Assembly (NCBI GenBank): GCA_937870845.1
Contig: CALMZR010000407.1
Coordinates: 1 to 49,696, forward strand
Source: an uncultured Chloroflexota bacterium
GTDB taxonomy: Bacteria > Chloroflexota > Chloroflexia > Thermomicrobiales > UBA6265
Length of the DNA stretch: 49,696 bases
Direction of reading: 5' to 3'
Shown here: positions 1 through 9,536 of the stretch, one piece after another
Position numbering within the stretch: position 1 is the stretch's first letter
Layout: every line of letters begins with the position of its first letter
Position numbers and translations under genes: made by a program
The notes under the pieces: model-generated
Seen by the model: the letters and a program-made list of their open reading frames with translations, nothing else
Databases searched by the model: none
What the model was told of the DNA's origin: nothing

Positions 1-15
1 GACATCGTAGGCAAA

Positions 16-121
16 CCCCTCACCCCCTGTCCTCCTCGCCCACCGCAATGGGCGAGGAGGAAAAGCCCCTCTCCCCGCGCACGGGGCCGGGGACCCTCTG
101 GGTGGCGGTTGGGGTGAGGGG
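16..121. repeat. Compound palindromic intergenic repeat (C/G-rich family, copy 1)
   Basis: The outer arms CCCCTCACCCC (16-26) and GGGGTGAGGGG (111-121) are exact inverted repeats. They enclose a perfect 12-bp hairpin, CCTCCTCGCCCA (31-42) with TGGGCGAGGAGG (49-60), loop CCGCAA. Related palindromes lie at 13834-13888 and 46586-46625. The element sits just upstream of the first ABC ATPase gene. Confidence 0.75.
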
Positions 122-150
122 CGTCCGAGGAGAGGGGGCAGGCTCCACCC

Positions 151-1305
151 ATGGCGTCCGTCGCAACCGCAACTCAATCCAATCTCGCTCATGCGGCCCC
201 CGACCAGCCGGCCAAAGGCACGGTCGTCCTCCGCGGCGTCACCAAGCGCTTCGGCGAGACCATAGCCGTCGACTCCGTCGACCTGACCGTCCCCGGCGGC
301 AGCTACGTCGTCCTGCTCGGCCCCTCCGGCTGCGGCAAGACCACCCTGCTGCGCATGATCGGCGGCCACGAGCGGATCGACGCCGGCGAGTTCCTCCTCG
401 ACGGCGTGAACACCAACGACGTGCCGCCCGCCCGCCGCGACATCTCGACCGTCTTTCAGCACTACGGCCTCTTTCCCCACAAATCGGTGCGCGACAACGT
501 CGAGTTCGGTCTGAAGATGCGCGGTCAGTCAAAGGAAGCGCGCCGCAAGCGCGCCGACGAGGCGCTCGCCTTCCTCGACCTGACCGCGTACGCCGATCGC
601 AAGCCGCGCCAGCTCTCCGGCGGCCAGCAGCAACGGGTGGCCCTCGCCCGCGCCCTCGTCACGGAACCGACCGTGCTGCTGCTCGATGAGCCGCTGGGCG
701 ACCTCGACCGGCTGCTGCAACTGCGGATGCGCGTCGAGCTGCGCGCCTTGCAGCGGCGATTGCGCATCACCTTCATCCACGTCACCCACAACCAGGAGGA
801 GGCGCTGGCCATCGCCGACCAGATCGTGGTCATGCAGGATGGCCGCATCCAGCAGGTCGGCCGGCCGCAGGAGGTCTACACCCGCCCCGCCAACCTCTTC
901 ACCAGCGGCTTCATGGGCGACAACAACGTCATGCCTGGCCGCGTCAGCGCCACCGAAGATGGTCAGGTCTGGATCGAAGCCGATGGTCTGACGCTCCTTG
1001 CCCGCCACGCGGGGCTGTCCCTCGGCCAGGCGATGCACGCCTCGGTGCGGGCCAGCGCAATCGTGGCGCAACCGATGACGGCCGAAGGCGTTGCCGCGCC
1101 CGACGACGGCCCGAACCAGGCGACGGCGACGCTCGTTTTTCTGGAGTATCTGGGCGACGTGGTGAAGCTGCACTGCCGCCTCGCCAACGGCCAGATGATG
1201 ACGGCCAAGCAGGCGGAGCGCGAGCGATCCTGGTCCGGGCTTGCCGAGGGCGAGCCCGTTCGCCTCTCCTGGGGAATCGACGATGTCCAGCTCCTCCTCG
1301 GCTAG
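151..1305 (+). CDS. ABC transporter ATP-binding protein, polyamine/Fe3+ (PotA-like) type
   Basis: Cytoplasmic ATPase of 384 residues that would power an importer with the next two permeases. Visible motifs are Walker A GPSGCGKT (57-64), Q-loop Gln103, signature LSGGQ (155-159), Walker B VLLLDEP (175-181) and H-loop His213. The last ~100 residues fit a TOBE domain, as in PotA, FbpC and CysA. The D-loop region reads LGDLDRLL where LSNLDAKL is common, a mild variation. The ATG at 151 has only a distant purine-rich stretch (about 127-140) as a ribosome site. The 3' end overlaps the next gene by 23 bp, which argues for translational coupling. No binding-protein gene is visible; it may lie upstream of the window. 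The substrate is not determined: polyamine is the best family guess, with ferric iron or other small solutes possible. Confidence 0.9.
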   Translation: MASVATATQSNLAHAAPDQPAKGTVVLRGVTKRFGETIAVDSVDLTVPGGSYVVLLGPSGCGKTTLLRMIGGHERIDAGEFLLDGVNTNDVPPARRDISTVFQHYGLFPHKSVRDNVEFGLKMRGQSKEARRKRADEALAFLDLTAYADRKPRQLSGGQQQRVALARALVTEPTVLLLDEPLGDLDRLLQLRMRVELRALQRRLRITFIHVTHNQEEALAIADQIVVMQDGRIQQVGRPQEVYTRPANLFTSGFMGDNNVMPGRVSATEDGQVWIEADGLTLLARHAGLSLGQAMHASVRASAIVAQPMTAEGVAAPDDGPNQATATLVFLEYLGDVVKLHCRLANGQMMTAKQAERERSWSGLAEGEPVRLSWGIDDVQLLLG

Positions 1306-2209
1306 CGTCGAGCCCATCGAGGCGGTCGCTGCCCGATCGGAACCGGCCTCGCGCGGTCGAACGTCCGGAGGCGGCGCCTGGGCGGCGCTGCTGGCCTTCC
1401 CGGCGGCGTGGCTCCTCGTCTTCCTCATCATCCCGGTGCTGGTCGTCGTCGTCGTCAGTTTCTTTGTGCCGACCCTGAGCGGGTTTGTGCGGGAGTTCAC
1501 GCTCGAAAACTACCAGTTGTTGGCGGGGTCGCCGGCCTTCATCAGCACCCTCGGCAACACGGTCCTCAACGCCCTGATCACGACCGTCATCACCTTCTTG
1601 CTCGGGTTCTGGGTGGCGTACTACCTGGCCCTGGTCGTGCCCGATCTGCGGCGCAGGTTCTCCCTCTTCATTATCGCGCTGGCCCCCTTCTTCACCAGCT
1701 TCCTCATCCGCGCCATCGCCTGGATCCCGATGATGGGGCGCGAAGGGCTGCTCAACACCGCCCTGATCGACCTGGGCCTCATCTCGCAGCCGCTCGACTT
1801 TCTCCTCTTCTCCGACTTCGCGGTGCGGGTGGCGATGGTCCAGCTCTACCTCCTCTTCATGGTCTCCCCCATCTTCTTCTCCCTCTCCACCGTCGAGCCG
1901 GCCATCCTGGAGGCGGCGCGCGACTCCGGCGCCGGCTGGTGGGCGATCCTGTGGGAGGTGCTGCTGCCGCTGGCGCGGCCGGGCATCGTCATCGGCGCCG
2001 TTTTCGTCTTCGTGCTGAGCATGGGCGAATTCGCCACCGTGCGCCTCATCGGCGGCGGCAAGACCAGCTCGGTCGGCCTCGGCATCCAGAACTTCGTCAC
2101 CTACATCCAGTTCCCGCAGGCCGCCGCCGCGGCCAGCATCCTCGTCCTCGCCACGGTCATCGGGGTCGCCATCCTCTTCCGGTACGGTCGCGTGGCGGAG
2201 GGGCTCTGA
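1283..2209 (+). CDS. ABC transporter permease, PotB-like
   Basis: Inner-membrane permease of 308 residues with about six hydrophobic segments, the first near residues 32-55 after a hydrophilic Ser/Ala-rich leader. The EAA loop shows as EAARDSGAGWWAILWEVLLPLARPGI, split here as EAARDSGAG followed by WEVLLPLARPGI, the docking site for the ATPase. I placed the start at the ATG at 1283, inside the end of the ATPase gene. A start at 1241 would add 14 residues overlapping the ATPase further, without a better ribosome site. The gene ends in a TGATG-type overlap with the next permease. It belongs to the PotB/HisM-type importer permease group and presumably forms a heterodimer with the next gene product. 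Confidence 0.9.
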   Translation: MSSSSSASVEPIEAVAARSEPASRGRTSGGGAWAALLAFPAAWLLVFLIIPVLVVVVVSFFVPTLSGFVREFTLENYQLLAGSPAFISTLGNTVLNALITTVITFLLGFWVAYYLALVVPDLRRRFSLFIIALAPFFTSFLIRAIAWIPMMGREGLLNTALIDLGLISQPLDFLLFSDFAVRVAMVQLYLLFMVSPIFFSLSTVEPAILEAARDSGAGWWAILWEVLLPLARPGIVIGAVFVFVLSMGEFATVRLIGGGKTSSVGLGIQNFVTYIQFPQAAAAASILVLATVIGVAILFRYGRVAEGL

Positions 2210-3045
2210 TGACGCGCACGCCGGGATACGCCCGCGAGCGCTGGGTCAACATCGGCCTCGGGGCCTACTTCGCGCTGATCCTCCTCTTCCTCTACGGCCC
2301 GATCATCGTCATGGCCATCCTCTCGTTCCAGGGACCGCAAGGCGGCATGACCTTCCCCATGCAGGGAATCAGCCTCGATTGGTGGGGACGGCTCTTCAGA
2401 GAACGGGCCGCGGAGCTGGGCCCCGCGATCGTGCGCACCCTGGTCGTCGCGGTGGAGACGGGACTGATCGCCGCCGCCTTCAGCGTCGTCATCGCCTTCG
2501 CCTACCGGCGCCGCCTGCCGGGCTCGCGGCTCCTCTTCCCGGCGGTGATCCTGGCGCTGATGACGCCCGGCATCCTGCTCGGGCTGGGCGTCAGCCTCTG
2601 GTGGCGGCTGCTCAACCTGCAACCGGGACACCTCTCGCTGCTGGGCGTCCACGTCGTCTGGGCGCTGCCGTTCGCCTTCCTCGTCATGCTGGCCGTCCTC
2701 AACCGCTTCGACCCGCGCATCGAGGAATCCGCGCGCGACCTCGGGGCGAGCGAGCTGCGCACCTTCTTCGAGGTGGTGATGCCGATCATCTGGCCGGGCG
2801 TCCTCAGCGCCGCCCTCTTCGGCTTCACGCTCTCCCTCAACGAGTTCGAGCGCAGCGTGCTCGCCACCTCCCAGAACACCCTCCCCCTCCAACTCTGGGC
2901 CATGCTGACGGTCGGCATCATCGAGCCGGACCTCTACGCCCTCGGCACGCTGACGACGCTGGTCACGTTCGTCATCGTCGGCGCCCTCTTCATCCCGACG
3001 CTGCTCGGCCAACTGCGCCGCGTCTCCCGGCGCGGAACCGAGTAA
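2209..3045 (+). CDS. ABC transporter permease, PotC-like
   Basis: Second membrane subunit of the importer, 278 residues. The ATG at 2209 overlaps the stop codon of the previous gene by one base, so the two are very likely translated together. The EAA loop is visible as EESARDLGASELRTFFEV followed by MPIIWPGVLSA. Hydrophobic segments occur near residues 17-40, 75-100, 110-130, 145-165 and 240-265. PotC/YdcV-type permeases are usually 260-280 residues, so this is full length. The transporter has its ATPase and both permeases here; only the binding protein is missing. Confidence 0.9.
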   Translation: MTRTPGYARERWVNIGLGAYFALILLFLYGPIIVMAILSFQGPQGGMTFPMQGISLDWWGRLFRERAAELGPAIVRTLVVAVETGLIAAAFSVVIAFAYRRRLPGSRLLFPAVILALMTPGILLGLGVSLWWRLLNLQPGHLSLLGVHVVWALPFAFLVMLAVLNRFDPRIEESARDLGASELRTFFEVVMPIIWPGVLSAALFGFTLSLNEFERSVLATSQNTLPLQLWAMLTVGIIEPDLYALGTLTTLVTFVIVGALFIPTLLGQLRRVSRRGTE

Positions 3046-3050
3046 CGACG

Positions 3051-4220
3051 TTGCCACGACGAGCCGGGTTCTTCGTGCGTTGGCAGCCGTTCCTGCTCAC
3101 TCCGATCGTGCTGCTTCTCGCCTTGTTGCCGGCGCGCGCCGGGACGCAAGCGCCCTCTCCCTTCTCGTTCGTCCTCGAACTCGTCGCCGAGGGCCTCGAT
3201 CGCCCCGTCCAGGTCATCGACCCAGGGGACGGCAGCGGTCGCCTGGTCGCCGTCGAGCAGACCGGCCGATTGCGGCTCATCGAAGATGGGCAGGTCATTC
3301 CGGCGCCGTTCCTGGACCTCAGCGATCGTGTGAGTTGCTGCGGCGAGCGCGGTCTGCTCGGCGCGGCGTTTCATCCCGAGTACGCTGCCAACGGTTTGCT
3401 CTTCGTCAACTACACCGACGCGAACGGCGACACGGTCGTGGCCCGGTATCGCGTTTCCGCGAACGATCCCAACCGGATCGACGAGACGACGGCGGAGACC
3501 GTGCTGACGGTCGACCAGCCGGCCGGCAACCACAACGGCGGCATGCTCCTCTTCGGATCGCACGACGGCTGCCTCTACATCGGCCTCGGCGACGGCGGAG
3601 GCGGCAACAGCCAGAGCGGCCAGGACCTGGGGACGCTGCTGGGAAAAATCCTGCGCATCGACGTCGACGCCATGGAGAATGGGGCGCCCTACGCCGTCCC
3701 ACCCGACAACCCGTTCGTAGGCCAGCCCGGCGCCCGGCCGGAGATCTGGGTATACGGCCTGCGCAATCCCTGGCGCTTCAGCGCCGACCGCGCCACCGGG
3801 GATCTCTGGATCGGCGACGTGGGATCGGCCATCTACGAGGAGATCAACCTCTTGCCCGGCACCGGGACTGGCGCCGCAAACTTCGGCTGGCCGGCGATGG
3901 AAGGCGAAGAGTGCCGACAAGATGCGCCCTGCGAGAGCTTTGTGACGCCGGTTTCCGGATTCGGCCGCGACGAAGGCTGCGTCGTCACCGGCGGCTACGT
4001 CTACCGCGGCAGCGCGGTCCCCGATCTGGCCGGCGTCTACCTGTTCGCCGACTATTGCACCGGCACAGTCTGGGGATTGGCCCCGGAGGCGAGCGGCGTC
4101 TGGGAGCGGTTGGGGCCGGTCGCAACCGGCCTGCGCATCAGTTCCTTCGGCGAAGACGCCGCGGGCGAGCTCTACGTCGTGGATCTGGGAGGCTCGATCC
4201 ATCGCCTGATTGCGGGTTGA
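3051..4220 (+). CDS. Secreted PQQ-dependent sugar dehydrogenase family protein (glucose/sorbosone dehydrogenase)
   Basis: About 389 residues with an N-terminal hydrophobic signal segment (LLTPIVLLLALLPARA) followed by a six-bladed beta-propeller of the soluble glucose/sorbosone dehydrogenase family. Family landmarks visible are ERGLLGAAFHP, the NHNGG motif (general-base His), IGLGDGGGG, LLGKILRIDVD, YGLRNPWRFSAD and NFGWPAMEGE. Members oxidise aldoses outside the cytoplasm with PQQ, though many homologues in this family have no proven substrate. The start is uncertain: TTG at 3051 or GTG at 3075, both keeping the signal segment. It begins 5 bp after the permease stop and may be co-transcribed, but no functional link to that transporter can be seen. 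Confidence 0.85.
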   Translation: MPRRAGFFVRWQPFLLTPIVLLLALLPARAGTQAPSPFSFVLELVAEGLDRPVQVIDPGDGSGRLVAVEQTGRLRLIEDGQVIPAPFLDLSDRVSCCGERGLLGAAFHPEYAANGLLFVNYTDANGDTVVARYRVSANDPNRIDETTAETVLTVDQPAGNHNGGMLLFGSHDGCLYIGLGDGGGGNSQSGQDLGTLLGKILRIDVDAMENGAPYAVPPDNPFVGQPGARPEIWVYGLRNPWRFSADRATGDLWIGDVGSAIYEEINLLPGTGTGAANFGWPAMEGEECRQDAPCESFVTPVSGFGRDEGCVVTGGYVYRGSAVPDLAGVYLFADYCTGTVWGLAPEASGVWERLGPVATGLRISSFGEDAAGELYVVDLGGSIHRLIAG

Positions 4221-4229
4221 GACCTGGGC

Positions 4230-5765
4230 ATGGACGGGCCGCATGCAGACGTTCACACGCTCTTTGATGCGCTGTCAGCTTGGGCAACAGCGACGCCGGA
4301 TGCGCCCGCGCTACTCGCGCCGGGCAGAGCGCCCGTTTCGTATCGCGAGCTTCACGACGCCGTGGACCGCCTCGCCACCGAGCTGCGAGCGCGAGGCCTG
4401 AGCCGGCATGACGGGATCGCCGTCCTCATGCCCGAGGGTCCCGACTATGCCGTGGCGATGCTGGCTGCCATCTCGGTTGGCGTAGCGGTTCCGCTCACCT
4501 GGCCAACTCCTCCCGCCGAGTATCGCCGCCCGCTCGCCAGCGGGCGGGTTCATGCCGTTCTGGTGGGCGACGGCATTCGCTCGACCGAGTTCGACCTTCC
4601 CCAGACCGACGTGCTTTGGCTGCCGTTGGCATCAGATTCCGCCGGCCGGTTGCATGTTGGTGGCGACGCCTCGCGGCGCAGCGACACCGTCCCCGCGCCG
4701 ACGCCGCTACCGAGCGACACCGCCTTGATCTTGCAATCGTCTGGCACGACGGGCCGCCCTAAGCTGGTCCCCGTCACGCACCGCGCCATCGCCTCCACCT
4801 GCAACGCCTTGATCGCAGGCAGAGGGCTCACGCCGGCTGACCGCTGCCTCAATCCCGTGAAGCTCGCCTACGCGCAGGGCTTCTACGCGTTGGCGATCCC
4901 GATCGCGGCGGGGGCCGCGCTGATCAGCATTCCGGAGTTGGATTTCGATGCCCTCCCGCAATGGCTGGGCGAGCTGGCGCCGACATATCTCACCGCAACT
5001 CCGGGTTTGCTGCGGCTCCTGGCTGCGCAGCGGGACGACGTGCGCTCCGCGCTGCGGCAGGCTCCGCTGCGGTGCATCAACTGCACGGCTGGCGCGCTCT
5101 CCCCTGGCGAGATCGTCGATCTGCAATCACTCTTCGGGGCGCCGATTCTCAATCTGTACGGCATGACCGAGGCGGCCGCCATTGCCAGCGAGGTCCATGA
5201 GGGAGGATCCCGGGTTCCCGGCTCGGTTGGGCTCCCCTGGTGCGACGTGCAGATTCTCGACCAGGATCTGCAGTCGCTCCCCGCCACCGAGCGGGGTGAG
5301 ATCGTCGTGCGCAGCCCACGGGTCGCCGCCTGCTACATCGACGACGCCGAGGCGACCGCGGCCGCCTTTCTGCCTGGCGGATGGTTCCGCACCGGAGACA
5401 TCGGGCGCCTCGACCACAACGGATACCTTTACCTCACGGGGCGGCTTGGGGAGGTCATCAACCGCGGAGGGGAGAAAATCTCCCCAGTCGAGATCGACGA
5501 CCTGCTCCGTCGGCATCCCGCGGTGGCGGACGCGGCCGTGTTTGCGGTCGTTGACGAACGCCTGGGCGAGGACATCGTCGCCGCCATCGCCCTCAGGGAG
5601 GGCATGTCCGTGTCGCCGCGAGCAATGCGGACGTGGTTGGCCGCCCGTGTGGCCCAATTCAAGGCGCCGCGGCGGATCTGGTTCGTCCAGGCTCTCCCCC
5701 GCACCCCCACGGGCAAGGTCCAGAGAGGCGAGCTCGCCCGTCGTTGGGCGGAGGAGCGCCGGTAA
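4230..5765 (+). CDS. AMP-dependent acyl-CoA synthetase/ligase
   Basis: A 511-residue adenylate-forming enzyme that would activate a carboxylic acid with ATP and join it to CoA. Motifs in order are the phosphate-binding loop SSGTTGRPK (170-178), YGMTE (310-314), GWFRTGD (384-390), the hinge region around GRLGEVINRGGEKISP (404-419) and the catalytic lysine in PTGKVQR (Lys496). The length matches the ~500-residue fatty-acid/oxalate/coumarate CoA ligases. It lies 9 bp after the sugar dehydrogenase and is followed convergently by a luciferase-like oxidoreductase. The acid substrate cannot be read from the sequence. With the CoA-transferases and crotonase downstream it suggests carboxylate degradation. 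Confidence 0.9.
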   Translation: MDGPHADVHTLFDALSAWATATPDAPALLAPGRAPVSYRELHDAVDRLATELRARGLSRHDGIAVLMPEGPDYAVAMLAAISVGVAVPLTWPTPPAEYRRPLASGRVHAVLVGDGIRSTEFDLPQTDVLWLPLASDSAGRLHVGGDASRRSDTVPAPTPLPSDTALILQSSGTTGRPKLVPVTHRAIASTCNALIAGRGLTPADRCLNPVKLAYAQGFYALAIPIAAGAALISIPELDFDALPQWLGELAPTYLTATPGLLRLLAAQRDDVRSALRQAPLRCINCTAGALSPGEIVDLQSLFGAPILNLYGMTEAAAIASEVHEGGSRVPGSVGLPWCDVQILDQDLQSLPATERGEIVVRSPRVAACYIDDAEATAAAFLPGGWFRTGDIGRLDHNGYLYLTGRLGEVINRGGEKISPVEIDDLLRRHPAVADAAVFAVVDERLGEDIVAAIALREGMSVSPRAMRTWLAARVAQFKAPRRIWFVQALPRTPTGKVQRGELARRWAEERR

Positions 5766-5772
5766 CGCGATC

Positions 5773-6840
5773 TCAGCGAAACCTGGGAAAGACCTCGCTG
5801 GCGAACAACTCCATCCCCTCCCTCCCCGGCGCGTCCATGAACCAGAGCATGAAGTGGCCGATCCCCTCGGCGACGTAGGCATCGATGCGATCGGCGACAC
5901 GATCCGGCGTGCCGATGATCCAGTCGCTGGCCATCGGCTCGGGCAGATTGTCGGTCTGACCTGTGATGAAGGCGATCGTAGACGGGTTGGAGACGTAATC
6001 CTTCACGTAGGGGCTGATCTCTGGCGGCAGGTGGTCCTGGTTCCCGGCCAACGCGACGAGCTCTCCGAGCTTGGCGCGAAGGGCTTCCAGGGTCGGGGCG
6101 ATGAGCACCTGCGTCTCCAGGCTCAGCTCGATCTCGGCGGCGTCCCGTCCGTTTTCGCGGCACGCCTGCCGCAGCAACGCGAGACGGCGACGCAGCTCGC
6201 GGATGTCGACCGGGGTCGTGTTCCACCCCTGCCCAAATCGCGCGCAGGCCGCCAGCCCGCCGGGCGCCGCCTCGCCGAACCAGAGGGGCGGATGGGGCTT
6301 CTGCACCGGTTTCGGCTCGCAGACCGCATCGTTCACTTCCCAGGTGCGGCCCTTGAACGACACCGGGCCTTCGCTCGACCAGAGCGCGAGAATCAGCTCG
6401 GTCGCCTCGACCAGATCATCGATGCGCTCTCCCATGTCGTCGCGCCAGGGGAGGCCGTAGTTGACGTACTCCCGTTTCTGGTAGCCGCAGTCGAGGAAAT
6501 GAATCACTCGTCCGCCGGAGAGCTGGTCGAGCGTGGCGACCATCTTGGCGGTCAGCGACGGATGGCGGAAATAGTGCGCCATGTGGATCATGCCGAGCTT
6601 CGGCCGCGTCGTCGCCCCGGCCAGCGCGGAGAGGACCGTCCACCCCTCCAGGATCGCCTCGTCCTTGCCCAGCATCAGGTGGTCGGCCACCCAGAGTGAG
6701 TCGTACCCCAACTCTTCGGCGGCCCGGCCAAACGGAAGCACCGTCGATGGATCGAGGGCGGCCATGGCCGGCGTGCGGAAGAGCTGGACCCCGGGGCAGG
6801 CGAAGATCGGCAAGCAGAGGCCAAATCGGACATCGGGCAT
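5773..6840 (-). CDS. LLM-class flavin-dependent oxidoreductase (bacterial luciferase-like)
   Basis: A TIM-barrel oxidoreductase of 355 residues in the luciferase-like family, whose members use FMN or coenzyme F420. Recognisable parts are the N-terminal LGYDSLWVADHLML, the segment TRPKLGMIHMAHYFRHP, SGGRVIHFLDCGYQKREY, the KPHPPLWFGEAAPGG strand-turn and the C-terminal IIGTPDRVADRIDAYVAEGI, all typical of this family. A strong ribosome site (AGGAGG, about 8 bases before the ATG) supports the start. It converges with the acyl-CoA ligase gene with 7 bp between stops. F420 use is plausible for this lineage but not demonstrable here; the substrate is unknown. Confidence 0.88.
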   Translation of the reverse strand: MPDVRFGLCLPIFACPGVQLFRTPAMAALDPSTVLPFGRAAEELGYDSLWVADHLMLGKDEAILEGWTVLSALAGATTRPKLGMIHMAHYFRHPSLTAKMVATLDQLSGGRVIHFLDCGYQKREYVNYGLPWRDDMGERIDDLVEATELILALWSSEGPVSFKGRTWEVNDAVCEPKPVQKPHPPLWFGEAAPGGLAACARFGQGWNTTPVDIRELRRRLALLRQACRENGRDAAEIELSLETQVLIAPTLEALRAKLGELVALAGNQDHLPPEISPYVKDYVSNPSTIAFITGQTDNLPEPMASDWIIGTPDRVADRIDAYVAEGIGHFMLWFMDAPGREGMELFASEVFPRFR

Positions 6841-6957
6841 CGAGAACTCCTCCTGTGGTCGGGGTCATAAGGTCCCAGCGTGATCGCGCAATCGCGGGTT
6901 GGTGAACGATGGCGGCGGCGCCTCAATCGTCGTTCTCCCCGACACCCCAACCCCCCG

Positions 6958-8094
6958 TCACCCTGTCACCTCGTGCTGGATCGGTGCGCCCCGCAGCGAG
7001 CGGCGCACGTTCAGCCACAGCTCCTGCGAATCTCGCACCCACGTCCACGGGCTCTGCCAGGCGTTGTGCGGAGTGAGCGTCACTTTCTCATCGGCGCCGT
7101 CGTGCAGCCGCAGCAGCGGGTCGTCCACGGGCAGCGGCTCCTCGACAAAGACGTCGAGCGCGACCGCCCCGATCCTCCCGCTTTCGAGCGCCTCCGTCAA
7201 CGCGGCCTGGTCGACCAGCTTGCCGCGCGCGGTGTTGATGAACAGCGCCGTCGGTTTCATCAGGGCGAACTCTCTCGCGCCGACGATCCCTTCCGTTTGC
7301 GCATTGAGCGCGAGTTGCACCGAAACGACGTCGGACTCCGCGAACAGCTCGTCCCACTCGACAAACTCCATGCCGTACTCCGCCTCCAGCGCGGGGAACC
7401 GCTCGATGTCCCAGTAGCGGATCCGCATGCCGAATGCCCGCGCCGCCTTCGCCACCGGCCGCGCGATCTCGCCCATCCCGAGCAGGCCGAGCGTCAGGTC
7501 ACCCACGTAGAGCGTCCCCGGAAAACCGTGCCAGGAATCGACGTAGGCGCGGCTGGCCATGTGCGTTCGCAGCGCGGGGAGGCGCTTCGCCCAGTTGAGG
7601 ATGTACGCCCAGACCTGCTCGGCGACCGTGATGTAGTTCACCAGCGGCGTCGCCGCGACGGGAATGCCGCGCTCCCGGGCCGCCTCAATCGGCACGCCCC
7701 GGTAGTCCTGGCCCAGGTGCTGAATCAGCCGCAGCCCCTTCGCGCGGGCGATCGCCTCCGCCGGCAGCCGTTCCTTGTGCATGACGAGGTAGTCCGCGTC
7801 CTCGAGAGCCGCGATGATCTCGCCGAGGTCCCGCGTGAAGCGGAGGCTGCCCTCGTAATCGGCGTAGAGCTGGCCAAAAGGCGCGTAGGGCGCCTCGGCG
7901 CTGTTGAACCAGATGAGGTCGAGGCCGTAGCCGGCGAGCAGCTCACGCAGCGGAAGCGCGATCTGCTTCGCTTTCGGATTCTCGCGCAGCAGCGTCTCCT
8001 GGACCGGCGCATCCCAGCTCTCCCAGGGCCGCACGCCGAGCAGCGTGTTCCCGATGCTGTCCCAGACGACGATCTTGACGGGCCAGTCGCTCAT
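6958..8094 (-). CDS. D-isomer-specific 2-hydroxyacid dehydrogenase family protein
   Basis: A 378-residue NAD(P)-dependent dehydrogenase. The Rossmann fingerprint is GLLGMGEIA (203-211). The catalytic triad of the family is present: Arg290 in NTARG, Glu318/319 in VFVEEP and His343 in LTPHN. The N-terminal part is about 50 residues longer than in the shortest members (glyoxylate reductases, ~320 residues). Members interconvert 2-oxo and 2-hydroxy acids such as glyoxylate/glycolate or hydroxypyruvate/glycerate; the substrate here is unknown. It is on the minus strand, divergent from the threonine synthase gene at 8190, with 95 bp between starts. Confidence 0.88.
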   Translation of the reverse strand: MSDWPVKIVVWDSIGNTLLGVRPWESWDAPVQETLLRENPKAKQIALPLRELLAGYGLDLIWFNSAEAPYAPFGQLYADYEGSLRFTRDLGEIIAALEDADYLVMHKERLPAEAIARAKGLRLIQHLGQDYRGVPIEAARERGIPVAATPLVNYITVAEQVWAYILNWAKRLPALRTHMASRAYVDSWHGFPGTLYVGDLTLGLLGMGEIARPVAKAARAFGMRIRYWDIERFPALEAEYGMEFVEWDELFAESDVVSVQLALNAQTEGIVGAREFALMKPTALFINTARGKLVDQAALTEALESGRIGAVALDVFVEEPLPVDDPLLRLHDGADEKVTLTPHNAWQSPWTWVRDSQELWLNVRRSLRGAPIQHEVTG

Positions 8095-8189
8095 GCCTTC
8101 TCCACAAATCCCGTGGTGTTCTCCGCGCTCCGGCAGATGCGATGATACCGGCGGTTCCGCGCCAGGAGCAGCGAGGTCGGTGAAGCGTA

Positions 8190-9467
8190 ATGCGATTGTT
8201 GAGCAATCCCGCTATCCACGGGCAAAGCCATCTGGTTGATCTTGCTTGCTCGTCCTGCGGCCGAATGTGCCCGGCGGATGCCTTGATCACCACCTGCCCC
8301 GCCTGCGCCAAGGTGCTCTTTGCCCGCTACGACCTCTCGGCCGCCGCCAGCGAGATGTCACCCGCGTCGCTGGCCTCCCGTCCGTGGAACCTCAGCCGGT
8401 ACGCCGAAATCCTCCCCGTCCAGGATTGGGCAACGGCTCCGATGCTCGGCGAGGGCGGAACGCCGCTCCACGAGGCGCCCACGCTCGGCCGCGAGTTCGG
8501 CTTCGATCGGCTCCTGGTCAAGGACGAGAGTCTCAATCCCACCGGCAGCTTCAAGGCGCGCGGCCTGGCCATGGCCGTGGCCCGGGCCAGAGAGCTCGGC
8601 GCAGTCACCGTCGCCATCCCCTCCGCCGGCAACGCCGCCGCCGCCATGGCCGCCTACGCGGCGCGAGCCGGACTTCGGGCAATCGTCGCCATGCCGAGAG
8701 ATGTCCCGCCGGTGATGAAAGCGGAGTGCATCGCCCTGGGCGCCACCGTCCTGCTCGTCGACGGTCTCATCGACGACTGCGGCAAGGTGATCCGCGCCGG
8801 CGCGGCGGCGCATGGCTGGTTCGACGTCTCGACGCTGCGCGAGCCGTACCGGGCCGAAGGCAAGAAAACGATGGGGATCGAGATCGCCGACCAGCTCGGC
8901 TGGCGGCTCCCCGACGCCATCATCTACCCGACCGGCGGCGGCACCGGCATCGTCGGCATGTGGAAAGCCTTCGCCGAGCTGGAGGCGATGGGCCTCATCG
9001 GCCCGGAGCGGCCGAAGATGATCGTCGTGCAGGCGGCAGGCTGCGCCCCGATCGTGCGCGCCTTCGAGTCCGGAGCGGCGCACGCCGAACGCTGGCCCAA
9101 CGCAACGACCATCGCCGCCGGCCTGCGCGTCCCGGCGGCCATCGGCGACTACCTGATCCTCACCGCCCTGCGCGAGAGCGGCGGCACGGCGCTCACCGTC
9201 ACCGATGCCGAGATGATGGAGGGGATGACGCTTGCCGCACGGCGTGAAGGGATGTTCGTCTCCCCCGAGTCGGGCGCGGCATTCATCGCGGCGCGCAGAC
9301 TCCGCGAGAGCGGCTTCCTGAAACCCGAAGACCTCACGGTGGTATTCGCCACCGGCTCCGGCCTCATGCACACCGACCTCATCGCCACGCCCGACGCGGT
9401 CATCGACCCGACCGCGCCAGACCTCACCGCGGCAATCGATCGCCGCATGGCAGCGGGAAGCCGGTAA
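8190..9467 (+). CDS. thrC: Threonine synthase (PLP-dependent)
   Basis: A 425-residue fold-type II PLP enzyme that would convert O-phosphohomoserine to threonine. An N-terminal zinc-ribbon-like pair (Cys20/Cys23 and Cys36/Cys39) precedes the catalytic domain, as in plant-type and archaeal-type threonine synthases. The PLP lysine is Lys122 in NPTGSFKARG. The substrate/phosphate loop is visible as IPSAGNAAAAMAAYAARAG and the PLP-phosphate loop as PTGGGTGIVGMWKAF. The start at the ATG at 8190 keeps the full zinc ribbon. No other threonine-pathway gene is adjacent, so a related lyase with a different amino-acid substrate is possible. Confidence 0.85.
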   Translation: MRLLSNPAIHGQSHLVDLACSSCGRMCPADALITTCPACAKVLFARYDLSAAASEMSPASLASRPWNLSRYAEILPVQDWATAPMLGEGGTPLHEAPTLGREFGFDRLLVKDESLNPTGSFKARGLAMAVARARELGAVTVAIPSAGNAAAAMAAYAARAGLRAIVAMPRDVPPVMKAECIALGATVLLVDGLIDDCGKVIRAGAAAHGWFDVSTLREPYRAEGKKTMGIEIADQLGWRLPDAIIYPTGGGTGIVGMWKAFAELEAMGLIGPERPKMIVVQAAGCAPIVRAFESGAAHAERWPNATTIAAGLRVPAAIGDYLILTALRESGGTALTVTDAEMMEGMTLAARREGMFVSPESGAAFIAARRLRESGFLKPEDLTVVFATGSGLMHTDLIATPDAVIDPTAPDLTAAIDRRMAAGSR

Positions 9468-9536
9468 GTGGGCGGCTACGGGCGGTGCATCTGCCGGAAA
9501 TGCAGACGCCACGCGGAGACGCGGGGAAGAGCTGCG